A stretch of 40,523 nucleotides of DNA from Cyanobacterium stanieri LEGE 03274 (GTDB lineage Bacteria > Cyanobacteriota > Cyanobacteriia > Cyanobacteriales > Cyanobacteriaceae): positions 1-40,523 of the forward strand of contig NZ_JADEWC010000030.1 in assembly GCF_015207825.1 (NCBI RefSeq). Reading direction: 5' to 3'. Shown in pieces: positions 26,898 through 35,371 of the stretch. The translations under genes and the position numbers were made by a program. The notes beneath the pieces are model-generated. The model was not told where the DNA came from, searched no databases, and was given only the letters and a program-made list of their open reading frames with translations. Position 1 is the first letter of the stretch. Each line of letters starts with the position of its first letter.

Positions 26898-27338
26898 ATG
26901 CAGCCAGAAGGGGCAACGGAAAATACTATTCAATCCCTCAAAGATGCCCTTAATCGTTGTCAGGAATTGGGCATGAGAGTATCTAGGCAAAGAAGATTTA
27001 TTTTGGAGTTGTTGTGGTCACGGCAGGATCATTTAAGTGCTAAACAAGTATATGATCTTCTCAGTCAACAGGGTAAACATATTGCACCTACGTCGGTTTA
27101 TCAAAATTTGGAAGCTCTTTCTCACCATGGCATCATTGAGTGTGTGGATAGACACGATGGCAGATTATACGGTAATGTTACGGATGGACATAGTCATGTC
27201 AATATCATTGATACCAATAAAATTATTAATGTCAATGTGGAGTTACCTCCTGAGTTGATTGAGCAAATAGAACAACAGACGGGGGTAAAGGTTGTAAATT
27301 ATCGTGTGGACTTTTTTGGCTATCGTAATCAAAATTAA
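26898..27338 (+). CDS. Fur-family transcriptional regulator lacking the Cys zinc site
   Basis: 146 residues. The Fur winged-helix domain is clear (GMRVSRQRRFILELLW; LSAKQVYDLL; IAPTSVYQNLEALSHHGIIE). The dimerisation domain keeps GHSHVNIID but lacks both CxxC motifs that hold structural zinc in Fur/Zur/PerR; the only Cys are in the helical N-terminus (NRCQEL) and wing (IIECVD). It may use a different metal set or none, so the effector is unknown. GAGGAAAA lies upstream of the ATG. The next gene starts 2 bp after its stop, so the two are one operon. Confidence 0.88.
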   Translation: MQPEGATENTIQSLKDALNRCQELGMRVSRQRRFILELLWSRQDHLSAKQVYDLLSQQGKHIAPTSVYQNLEALSHHGIIECVDRHDGRLYGNVTDGHSHVNIIDTNKIINVNVELPPELIEQIEQQTGVKVVNYRVDFFGYRNQN

Positions 27339-27340
27339 TC

Positions 27341-29002
27341 ATGAAAAATGATGCTAATGTCAACATTTTGTTGATAGATGATGATCCTGTTTTTCGTCTT
27401 GGTTTAATTGCTTTAATTCAGGGGGAGAGTAATTCTAATATTAGAATTTTGGCGCAGGGTAAAATGGCGGATACTTTACCTTTGTTGAAGGAAAATCCTG
27501 CGGATTTGTTGTTGGTGTCTTTGGATTTGGCGGTTGAACCTGGGAGGATGAAAAGTTTGCTCGGTTTGAGCCGTAAGTTAGCAGATTCTTATCCTAATGT
27601 GCCTATTTTTTTGATTACTCCTTGGGGGAGTGATGAAAATATCAAAACTATTGCTAATGTTAGGGGTTGTTGTCCTCGAAATATTGCAATTCCTGAGCTA
27701 ATTAAGGGTATTAAAATATGTGCTAGGGGTAAGAGTTATTTTGTTAATATTAAAAATAAAAATCGTCGCTTTATTGGTGGTTGGCTTTATCGTCAATGTG
27801 AGCTGGGTTTGAGGGAAATTGAAAGGGGTATTAGGGAAGTTAATTTTCATTTAAGGAATAGTAGTTTATCTCCTCTTGATGTACTTTTTTGGCAGGGCAG
27901 AAGGAGGGAGTTAAGGTTTGTAAGGTGGTTGGTGAGTCAGTTTGTGGCGACTCCTGATGGGATGTTAAATAGTTCTATGGACGATGAGGAGTTGTTGGGA
28001 GAGTCTGATTCTGTGGTTAGTTTACCTGCGTCACGGGTTGATTCTGCGATGGTTGTGGGTGGAGATGATGAGGTAGATTATGAAGATTTAATTATTAAAA
28101 AAATTGGCGGTTCTTTGAGTAACAAAACTGGATTATTTTTAGAGATTGATGTTTTAAGGGGGGATAAAAAAAAGGAACTTTTTTTGTTAATATTTAAGGA
28201 GTTTAAGCAGTTAGTTTTAGAGTTAAAAACTTTGGGTTTAAGGGAGAGTGAAGTTATTGAGAGAGAGTTATCTATTCTTCGGGAGTTGTGGCAGGGGGTT
28301 GTTACGAAGTTTTTGGGGCGATATGTGGCGTTAGATAGTGGTGATAGTAGGTTGGTGGATTTTAAGGAGACTGTTTTGAAGGAGGGACAATTTTTGGTGG
28401 CAAATAGTTTTATTAGTGTCCCTTTTTTTGATCAATTATTGTTATATTCTGTGTTAGGGAAGGACTTTTTTATTGATGGTCAAGTTTATGATTATCAGGG
28501 TAAGTCAGCTTGTGAAATTGAACAAATTTTGATGGAAAATGTGTTAGTGGCGATCGCCTGTAGCACCATGCAATTTACCTTAAATAATTTATCAGAATCC
28601 CAACCGATTAAACATAATCTTTTCAAACAAGAATGGAAATCATCCCGTAAGATAGCTATGTTTCGGAACAATTTAGCATGGAAATATAAAAGGGAAAAAT
28701 ATTGGCAAATCCCTCGTAACATTTTTGAAGACGAATATCAAATCTTAAAACTAGGTTATCAAGGTATTATCAAAACAAAAATCAGTCATCCACGACACCA
28801 AGAATTAAACTCCCTAACTGGTGTTCCTTGGTTAATTACCATGATGATTGAATTTGTAGATAGTATTACAAGGGGATTACAGGCGATCGCCGATATACTT
28901 GGAAAAGCAGTAGTCTTTATTCTCACAGAAATTATAGGTAGGGGAATAGGCTTAATCGGCAAAGGGATAATACAAGGAATCGGCAACAAAATCAAACCCT
29001 AA
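27341..29002 (+). CDS. Pseudo-receiver plus DUF3685 (Ycf55-like) protein
   Basis: 553 residues. Residues ~7-125 form a response-regulator receiver fold (NILLIDDDPVFRLGL, acidic pocket D13-D15). Aligning with NarL puts Ser60 where the phosphoacceptor Asp should be (ADLLLVS, followed by LDL), and the conserved Lys also looks absent. Phosphorylation is therefore unlikely, unless Asp62 substitutes. The remainder resembles the cyanobacterial/plastid DUF3685/Ycf55 family of unknown function. The C-terminus ends in amphipathic/hydrophobic helices (VVFILTEIIGRGIGLIG) that could touch membranes. Cotranscribed with the Fur-like gene; its end overlaps the convergent kinase gene by 4 bp. Base composition flips mid-gene at the HIP1 site at 28550. 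Confidence 0.78.
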   Translation: MKNDANVNILLIDDDPVFRLGLIALIQGESNSNIRILAQGKMADTLPLLKENPADLLLVSLDLAVEPGRMKSLLGLSRKLADSYPNVPIFLITPWGSDENIKTIANVRGCCPRNIAIPELIKGIKICARGKSYFVNIKNKNRRFIGGWLYRQCELGLREIERGIREVNFHLRNSSLSPLDVLFWQGRRRELRFVRWLVSQFVATPDGMLNSSMDDEELLGESDSVVSLPASRVDSAMVVGGDDEVDYEDLIIKKIGGSLSNKTGLFLEIDVLRGDKKKELFLLIFKEFKQLVLELKTLGLRESEVIERELSILRELWQGVVTKFLGRYVALDSGDSRLVDFKETVLKEGQFLVANSFISVPFFDQLLLYSVLGKDFFIDGQVYDYQGKSACEIEQILMENVLVAIACSTMQFTLNNLSESQPIKHNLFKQEWKSSRKIAMFRNNLAWKYKREKYWQIPRNIFEDEYQILKLGYQGIIKTKISHPRHQELNSLTGVPWLITMMIEFVDSITRGLQAIADILGKAVVFILTEIIGRGIGLIGKGIIQGIGNKIKP

Positions 29003-30516
29003 AACAACTTCCACCAACGGCGCCCCCCATCGGGAAACACCGTAGCCCAATTAACCCTAGCATCCTTCAACTGATTTTGACTAACCTTGACATTCTTTAA
29101 ATTAGCCCCGCAAAAATTAGCATCCGCTAGATTTGCATTAGTAAAATCAGCCCCCTGTAGATTAGCCCCTCGAAAATCAGCATCCCGTAACTCACTCTTA
29201 GCAAAATAAGCCTGAGCTAAATTAGCATTAGAAAAATTAGCCCCCTGTAAATTAGAACTATAAAAATTACTCTGGGCCAAATTACTCTCAATAAAAATCG
29301 CCCCTTCCAATTGAGCATAGCGAAAAACAAACTTACTCAACTTAACCCCCGTCAAATTAATATTATTCAACTCCTGCTCACTAAAATCCTTCTTGCCCCC
29401 ATTGTAGGCAGCCCTAAAACTCTCATCATCCCACTTAATAACAATATTATTAGTCTTTTTCTTTCTTTTTTGAATTGCCTGTCGTAGTTGTTGGGTAGGA
29501 GACATCGTCACATCCCCCGTCTGAGTGGCAGATAAATCAGTAGTCGAAACATCATCCGAACCCTTATCCGCAGATTGAATAACCGTTATAAAACTTTGGT
29601 TCAAACTCTGCTCAAAAGGTGCAACATCTAAACCCTTTAACAACTCCTCAGCAGTCTTGTAGCGCTCCTTCACATTGGGCATCAACATTTTACCCAGCAC
29701 CTTCTTAAAACTAGGACTAATATTAACCTCATTTTCCCAAACAAGATCTCCGGTTTCCGAATCCCGTTCAAACTTTTTGGGAGACTTGCCCGTCAACAGA
29801 TAGAGACAAGTAGCCCCAAGGGCATATATATCACTGGCATAAATGGGGCGCATCGCCATTTGTTCAGGGGGAGCATAACCCATGGTACCCACCGCAAATT
29901 GAGTGAGGGCAGTTTGTCCATAGGTTTGAGCTAATTGGGTATTAACCTGATCCTTTACTGCTCCAAAATCAATTAAAATCAATTTACCATCCTTTTTACG
30001 GCGCAGGATATTAGCGGGTTTAATATCTCGATGGATTACTTTTTCTGAATGTAAATATTGTAAAATCGGTACGATTTCCGCTAAAAATCTTTTAACCCCC
30101 AACTCTCCATATACCCCTTTTTCCTTAACTTCCTTTTGCAGATTATCACCATTAATCAACTCTTGAATAACATAAAACTTCTCATCGTCCACAAAATGAT
30201 TAAGTAACTTAGGTATCTGAGGATGATTAATTTTAGCTAAGGTTTTGGCTTCCCTCTTAAATAAACTAAGAGCCATTTTAAAGGCTTGAGGATCATCTAC
30301 AATGGGTCGTAACTGTTTTACTACACAAAGGGGATCATCTTTTTTAATTAAATCCACCCCCACAAAGGTAGCCCCGAAGCCTCCCTTACCCAATCTTTTG
30401 ATGACTCGATAGCGTTTATTGAGAATTAAACTACAACCACAAGTATTACAGTTTTTGAGCTTAGGATGGTTTTTGGGGTTAGGACATTCAGGGTTGACAC
30501 AATAACTAATAATCAT
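28999..30516 (-). CDS. SpkB-like Ser/Thr protein kinase with pentapeptide repeats (paralogue B)
   Basis: 505 residues. The N-terminal Cys cluster (C6, C11, C23, C26; YCVNPECPNP...CNTC) looks like a zinc ribbon or redox site. The Hanks-type kinase domain spans about 35-300: GKGGFGATFVGVD P-loop, HRDIKPAN catalytic loop, LIDFGAVKD and GYAPPEQ. A linker follows, then about ten pentapeptide repeats (A(N/D)LxG, about 385-490). This is the architecture of Synechocystis SpkB, implicated in oxidative-stress response. All catalytic residues are present, so it is probably active. No TM helix; soluble. It is the downstream gene of a tandem pair, 61 bp from its paralogue. Confidence 0.92.
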   Translation of the reverse strand: MIISYCVNPECPNPKNHPKLKNCNTCGCSLILNKRYRVIKRLGKGGFGATFVGVDLIKKDDPLCVVKQLRPIVDDPQAFKMALSLFKREAKTLAKINHPQIPKLLNHFVDDEKFYVIQELINGDNLQKEVKEKGVYGELGVKRFLAEIVPILQYLHSEKVIHRDIKPANILRRKKDGKLILIDFGAVKDQVNTQLAQTYGQTALTQFAVGTMGYAPPEQMAMRPIYASDIYALGATCLYLLTGKSPKKFERDSETGDLVWENEVNISPSFKKVLGKMLMPNVKERYKTAEELLKGLDVAPFEQSLNQSFITVIQSADKGSDDVSTTDLSATQTGDVTMSPTQQLRQAIQKRKKKTNNIVIKWDDESFRAAYNGGKKDFSEQELNNINLTGVKLSKFVFRYAQLEGAIFIESNLAQSNFYSSNLQGANFSNANLAQAYFAKSELRDADFRGANLQGADFTNANLADANFCGANLKNVKVSQNQLKDARVNWATVFPDGGRRWWKLF

Positions 30517-30577
30517 CTGCTTTGCTTCATTTAGGGAAGATTTTTAACATTAGAATAAAAGATTAAAAACATATTCA

Positions 30578-32107
30578 CTACCACCAACGTCGTTTACCAT
30601 TGGGTAAGATAGTTCTCCAGTTAGTTTTGGCAAGGCGTAATTGCTCATCATCAACCTTTGCTTCCGTGAGATTAGCCCCACAGAGATTGGCATCTTTGAG
30701 ACTAGCTTCTGTGAGATTGGCCTTTTGTAAATCAGCGCCTTGTAAGTCAGCATTTTTCAGGTTAGCTTTATATAGTTCGGCTCGTTTTAAAACAGCTTCC
30801 CGTAGGTTTGCTTGGGCAAAATTTGCCCCCATGAGATTAGTACGATAGAGGTTGGCTTTTTGTAAGTTTACCCCAATTAATTTACTTTGAGAAAAACTAG
30901 AGCCTGGTAATTTTAAACCTTCTAAATCAAAACCATTTAAGGTTTGTTGGCTAAAGTTACGATTACCCCGTTGATATTCTTGGATAATCATTTCTGGGGA
31001 GGTTATTTGTAGTTTTTGAACTTGAACTCTGGGGGTAGATATTTTTTGTTTAAGGGGTTGATTTTGTTTTTCCCTTCTCTTACGAATGGCATCGGCTAGG
31101 TTTTGGGTGGTTAAATTGGAACTAGAATCGCTGTCTTGTGGTTCATCGGGTTTATTTTCTTCTTTGGGGGTAGTGGTAGTAAAGAACATACTTTCTGCCA
31201 ATTCTTGTTCGTAGGGTACTAAGTCTAGGGCTTCGATGACTTCCTTAGCGGAGTTAAATCTTTTCTTAACATCAATTTCGAGCATTTTATTTAAGACTTT
31301 GGCAAAGGTACTACTGACGGTGGTATGGTTTTCCCATGCTAGTTCCCCTGTTTCGGCGTCGCATAAGTCTTTGGGGGCTTTCCCTGTGAGTAGGAAAATG
31401 CAGGTTGCTCCAAGGGCATAAACATCGCTGGAGTAAACGGGGCGCATGGCTAGTTGTTCGGGGGGTGCAAAGCCCATAGTCCCGACAGAAATTTTAGTAA
31501 AGGCACTCTGGGGGTTGGCGTTCATGAGTTTGGTGTTAACTTCTTCTTTGACGGCCCCGAAGTCGATGAGAAAAAGTTTTTTGCTTTCTTTTTCCCTCAG
31601 GATATTACCCGGTTTGATGTCTCGGTGGATAACTTTACGGGAGTGGATATATTCTAGTACGGGGAGCATACTACGGAGGAAGTTTTTGGCGGAGGATTCT
31701 TGATAGATTCTGCCTTTTTTAACTTCTCTTTCTAAGTCTCGTCCTAGGATAAAGTCTTGAATGAGGTAGAATTGTTCTTTTTCTTCAAAGTAATCGATAA
31801 GTTTGGGAATTTGGGCATGTTCTAGTTTTGCCATGGTTTTGGCTTCCCGATTGAATAAGTCAAGAGCGGTGCTGTAGGAGTCGGGGTTGGCGGAGGCTGG
31901 GTCTAGTTGTTTGATGACGCAGTATTGATTTTTATTGCCCATGTCCACGGCAAGATAGGTGGTGCCGAATCCTCCTTTACCGATTTTTTTGATGGCGACG
32001 TATCTTTTATGGAGAATTAGATGAGATCCACAACTTCTGCATTTCCTTGTTTTGGTGTCGTTTTGGGGGTTTTCGCAATGGGGATTAAGGCAATAAATAA
32101 CACTCAT
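30578..32107 (-). CDS. SpkB-like Ser/Thr protein kinase with pentapeptide repeats (paralogue A)
   Basis: 509 residues with exactly the same layout as the gene downstream. Cys at 6, 11, 23 and 26 have identical spacing (YCLNPHCENP...CRSC). The kinase has GKGGFGTTYLAVD, HRDIKPGNIL, LIDFGAVKEE and GFAPPEQ. A Ser/Thr/Pro/Lys-rich linker (about 300-365) and a C-terminal pentapeptide solenoid follow (LQGADLQKANLTEASLKDAN). The two proteins align end to end, including the final N-W-(A/R)-T-(V/I)-(F/L)-P block, showing a tandem duplication. The linkers differ most. Likely active. Divergent from the nucleotidyltransferase gene, sharing a 204-bp upstream gap. Confidence 0.92.
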   Translation of the reverse strand: MSVIYCLNPHCENPQNDTKTRKCRSCGSHLILHKRYVAIKKIGKGGFGTTYLAVDMGNKNQYCVIKQLDPASANPDSYSTALDLFNREAKTMAKLEHAQIPKLIDYFEEKEQFYLIQDFILGRDLEREVKKGRIYQESSAKNFLRSMLPVLEYIHSRKVIHRDIKPGNILREKESKKLFLIDFGAVKEEVNTKLMNANPQSAFTKISVGTMGFAPPEQLAMRPVYSSDVYALGATCIFLLTGKAPKDLCDAETGELAWENHTTVSSTFAKVLNKMLEIDVKKRFNSAKEVIEALDLVPYEQELAESMFFTTTTPKEENKPDEPQDSDSSSNLTTQNLADAIRKRREKQNQPLKQKISTPRVQVQKLQITSPEMIIQEYQRGNRNFSQQTLNGFDLEGLKLPGSSFSQSKLIGVNLQKANLYRTNLMGANFAQANLREAVLKRAELYKANLKNADLQGADLQKANLTEASLKDANLCGANLTEAKVDDEQLRLAKTNWRTILPNGKRRWW

Positions 32108-32311
32108 TCACTCTAGTTCTCTTCTGAGCTAATTTTGATTATTCATCAGAAAGTTTAATTTCAGTGTATCTTAATTTTTGATGATCGAGACTTTATGGTT
32201 AATAAAAAGTTGTGTTATGGGTGATTAGGTCGAGATTTTCTGATTAAAGGTGATAACATTTGATTCTAAGGCTATATTTTTTTATTATTAGTTTCTAATT
32301 AATATTTTCCT

Positions 32312-33472
32312 ATGAAAGCAATGATTTTGGCGGCGGGGAAAGGTACTCGTATTCGTCCTATTACCCATACTATTCCTAAACCTTTGATTCCTATTTTACA
32401 AAAACCTGTGATGGAGTTTTTGTTGGAGTTGTTGAGGCAACATGGTTTTGATGAGGTTATGGTTAATGTGAGCCATTTGGCCGAGCAGATTGAGAGTTAT
32501 TTTCGTGATGGGCAAAGGTTTGGGGTGCAGATTGGTTATTCTTTTGAAGGGAGTATTGTGGATGGTGAGTTGGTGGGTAATGCGTTAGGTTCGGCTGGGG
32601 GGATTAAGCGGATTCAAGAGTTTAATCCTTTTTTTGATGATACTTTTGTGGTGTTGTGTGGGGATGCTTTGATTGATCTTGATTTGACTGAGGTGGTGCG
32701 ACGGCATAAGGAAAAAGGGGCGATCGCAACGGTGGTAACTAAGTCAGTGCCTAGGGAGGCAGTGCCGAGTTATGGGGTGGTGGTAACGGATGATGATGGC
32801 AAAATTTTAACGTTTCAGGAAAAGCCATCGGTGGAAGAAGCGCTGAGCACGGAAATTAATACGGGTATTTATATTTTTGAACCGGAGGTTATTGATTATA
32901 TTCCTCCGAATCAGGAATATGATATTGGGGGTGATTTATTCCCTCGTTTGGTGGAGTTGGGTTTGCCTTTTTATGGGGTAAATATGGATTTTGAGTGGGT
33001 GGATATTGGTAAGGTGCCGGATTATTGGCAGGCGATTCGCTCGGTGTTATCTGGGGAAATTAAAAATGTGGATATTCCGGGTAAGGAGATTAAACCGGGG
33101 GTTTATACGGGGGTTAATGTGTCCATTAACTGGGATAAGGTGGATATTACTGGCCCTGTTTATATTGGGGGGATGACTCACATTGAGGATGGGGCAAAAA
33201 TTGTTGGCCCGGCGATGATTGGCCCTAATTGTTGGATTTGTGAGGGGGCTACGGTGGATAATAGTGTTATTTTTGAGTATTCCCGTTTGGGTAGGGGGGT
33301 TCGTTTGGTGGACAAACTTGTTTTCGGTCGTTATTGTGTGGATAAGACGGGAAGTGCGATCGATGTTAAGGAGGCGGCGTTGGATTGGTTGATTACTGAT
33401 TCTCGCCAAAATTGTCCCACTCATTTGGAAAGGGTGAAGGCGATTTCTGAGTTGATTAATTTTAGGTATTAA
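32312..33472 (+). CDS. Sugar-1-phosphate nucleotidyltransferase (GDP-mannose pyrophosphorylase-like)
   Basis: 386 residues. The N-terminal nucleotidyltransferase domain has MKAMILAAGKGTRIRPIT, the PKPLIPILQKPV block and VVLCGDALIDLDL. A C-terminal left-handed beta-helix of hexapeptides follows (about 260-345; VYIGG, IVGPAMIGPNCWI). It makes an NDP-sugar from NTP and a sugar-1-phosphate for polysaccharide or glycan synthesis. Mannose-1-P/GTP is the usual annotation, but glucose-1-P cannot be excluded. The whole gene is strongly G/T-rich on the coding strand. Confidence 0.88.
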   Translation: MKAMILAAGKGTRIRPITHTIPKPLIPILQKPVMEFLLELLRQHGFDEVMVNVSHLAEQIESYFRDGQRFGVQIGYSFEGSIVDGELVGNALGSAGGIKRIQEFNPFFDDTFVVLCGDALIDLDLTEVVRRHKEKGAIATVVTKSVPREAVPSYGVVVTDDDGKILTFQEKPSVEEALSTEINTGIYIFEPEVIDYIPPNQEYDIGGDLFPRLVELGLPFYGVNMDFEWVDIGKVPDYWQAIRSVLSGEIKNVDIPGKEIKPGVYTGVNVSINWDKVDITGPVYIGGMTHIEDGAKIVGPAMIGPNCWICEGATVDNSVIFEYSRLGRGVRLVDKLVFGRYCVDKTGSAIDVKEAALDWLITDSRQNCPTHLERVKAISELINFRY

Positions 33473-33527
33473 ATTAATTGATAATGGATAATTGGGAGTT
33501 GATAATAAAAAAAATCAATTCTTTCTT

Positions 33528-33552
33528 GTTGGGTTTTAATATAAAGCCCAAC
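33528..33552. promoter_or_regulatory. 10-bp hairpin in the leader of the RluA-family gene
   Basis: GTTGGGTTTT-AATAT-AAAGCCCAAC forms a 10-bp stem with one G-T wobble, 24 bp upstream of the GTG start. No T-run follows on either strand, so it is more likely a repeat-derived or leader hairpin than a terminator. Confidence 0.4.
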
Positions 33553-33576
33553 CCACTGTAATGAGGTAATATTTTA

Positions 33577-34524
33577 GTGACGAATGAGTTAGAAAACAAT
33601 CCGCAGTTTCGAGATTTTGTGGTGGATACTGGCAAAGTCAGGATTGATGTTTGGTTAGCGGAAAGTTTGGCGGATTTATCACGCTCTCGGGTACAAAGGT
33701 TGATTGAGGATGGGCAGGTATATGTTAACGATCGCATTTGTACCCAAAAAAAGCAAGTGTTAAGGGATGGAGATAAAATCCATGTCCACATTCCCCCTGC
33801 TGTGCCGTCGCACATTGAAGCGCAAGATATTCCCCTTGATATTCTCTATGAGGATGAGTTTTTAATTATTATCAACAAACCTGCTAATTTTGTGGTACAT
33901 CCTGCCCCTGGCCATAGTCAAGGTACTCTGGTTAATGCTTTGTTGGCTCATTGTCCCGATTTGAAGGGCATCGGTGGGGTGGAGCGCCCTGGTATTGTCC
34001 ATCGTCTTGATAAGGATACCACAGGGGCGATCGTGGTGGCAAAAACTGAGCCTGTGTTACATGATTTACAAGCCCAAATTAAGGCTAAAACTGCCCGTCG
34101 GGAATATTTGGCCGTGGTATATGGTTCTACCCATCAAGATAGTGGTACAATTGATCTGCCCATCGGTCGTCATCCTACCCAACGGAAAAAGATGGCGGTA
34201 GTATCTTTGGAAGATGGGGGCAAAAGGGCCATTACCCATTGGCAGGTGAAGGAGAGGTTGGGTAATTATTCTTGGTTACATTTTCGCTTAGAAACGGGGC
34301 GCACCCACCAAATTCGAGTCCATAGCACCCATATGGGCCATCCTATTATCGGCGATCAATTATACGGCTCTGGGCATTCGGTGGGGGTAAATCTTACCGG
34401 ACAAGCATTACACGCTTTTTGTCTTACCCTTGTTCACCCTATTTTTAAGGAGGAAATAAGGGCGATCGCACCTATCCCCCCAGAAATGGAAAAATTGGTT
34501 AAAGTTTTGAAGAATAGACGTTAA
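33577..34524 (+). CDS. RluA-family rRNA pseudouridine synthase (RluD-like)
   Basis: 315 residues. An N-terminal S4 domain (VRIDVWLAESLADLSRSRVQRLIEDGQV) precedes the RluA catalytic domain, with the catalytic Asp in HRLDKDTTG and the downstream GRTHQIRVH motif. It converts uridines in 23S rRNA (RluD type: helix 69) to pseudouridine; the exact target is inferred. The start is GTG at 33577, with GAGGT at 33563-33567 at good spacing and no nearer ATG that keeps the S4 domain. A TTGCCTATTGCC tract (34539-34563) follows the stop. Confidence 0.93.
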   Translation: MTNELENNPQFRDFVVDTGKVRIDVWLAESLADLSRSRVQRLIEDGQVYVNDRICTQKKQVLRDGDKIHVHIPPAVPSHIEAQDIPLDILYEDEFLIIINKPANFVVHPAPGHSQGTLVNALLAHCPDLKGIGGVERPGIVHRLDKDTTGAIVVAKTEPVLHDLQAQIKAKTARREYLAVVYGSTHQDSGTIDLPIGRHPTQRKKMAVVSLEDGGKRAITHWQVKERLGNYSWLHFRLETGRTHQIRVHSTHMGHPIIGDQLYGSGHSVGVNLTGQALHAFCLTLVHPIFKEEIRAIAPIPPEMEKLVKVLKNRR

Positions 34525-34534
34525 CAATTATTAT

Positions 34535-34563
34535 CTTTTGCCCATTGCCTGTTGCCTATTGCC
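34535..34563. repeat. TTGCCTA short tandem repeat after the RluA-family gene
   Basis: Units TTGCCCA, TTGCCTG, TTGCCTA, TTGCCTC in a row. Related tracts at 19538-19560, 10768-10783 and, inverted, 8596-8618. It fills the gap between convergent genes. Confidence 0.55.
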
Positions 34564-34568
34564 TCCTA

Positions 34569-35324
34569 CTAACTTAACTTAACAGTTTCATAGGGCTTCG
34601 GCTCAATTACCTGAGTAGATAGATTAGCCCCTGTCAACATAGAGCGAAAATTATCCAAACTACCCTCCTCCTTAAGTAGATTAATCAAAAACCCTTTAAA
34701 CTCAATGTCACCCCCCGCCGCAGTGGGTAAAATATATTCTGGTTTAAGCCACTGGCACACTTCTAAAGCATTTTTCTGCCCTTTAATCACTGGACCGATA
34801 AGGGGTATCTTAATACTGGTTAGAGGGGTAATAATGGCTTTAATACCCGTCTCAGTTTGCAAATTTTGCGAGTGGAAGCCGTGGGGCTCATAATAGATAG
34901 AATCACCGTTGGTTAAATCCTTGATAATATAACCATTTTCCACCAAAGTAGGCCCCACAGGAGAGCCTTTTACCGCCTTAATTTCTATGGTGTCATCAAT
35001 GATATGACTTTCTCCATGGTTGAGGGTGATTATTGTTTGATAACCCAATTCCTGACAAACTTTACTGGCATTGGGAGAAGCAATAACTTTAATATTATGG
35101 TCTAATTCTTTTAAGGTAGGTGGATGGGCATGATCTTCTAACCCTTGGGAGAGTAAAATAAAATCTATGTTGCTGGGTATGGGTTGGGGATTACGTTTTT
35201 TTCCCTCAAATAACCAATCTAAATTACCAAAGGTTAAACTACCTACTAGCCAAGGATCTAGTAAAATTCTTTTATCTCCAATCTCAATTAACCATGAGTT
35301 ACTGTCAAACCACGTTAGTTGCAT
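34569..35324 (-). CDS. Metallo-beta-lactamase-fold protein with degenerate metal site
   Basis: 251 residues, UlaG-like single-domain MBL fold (MQLTWFDSNSWLIEIGDKRILLDPWLVG). The metal-binding motif HxHxDH, usually THGHGDH here, reads SQGLEDHAHPPTL: both leading His are lost (Gln, Leu) and only Asp-His remains. Later family landmarks are recognisable (VIASPNASKVCQELG, YYEPHGFH). It may bind one metal, use the nearby AHPP His, or be non-catalytic. It starts 47 bp after the end of the RNB-dsRBD gene on the same strand, so cotranscription is likely. Confidence 0.83.
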   Translation of the reverse strand: MQLTWFDSNSWLIEIGDKRILLDPWLVGSLTFGNLDWLFEGKKRNPQPIPSNIDFILLSQGLEDHAHPPTLKELDHNIKVIASPNASKVCQELGYQTIITLNHGESHIIDDTIEIKAVKGSPVGPTLVENGYIIKDLTNGDSIYYEPHGFHSQNLQTETGIKAIITPLTSIKIPLIGPVIKGQKNALEVCQWLKPEYILPTAAGGDIEFKGFLINLLKEEGSLDNFRSMLTGANLSTQVIEPKPYETVKLS

Positions 35325-35371
35325 AATATATTTTTCTTATAAAAAATAGCTTTTGTAATAAATTGTAACAA

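Noticed and set aside
30550-30753. 67-residue frame overlapping the 3' end of the kinase gene
   Set aside because: Shadow of the pentapeptide-repeat region in another frame.
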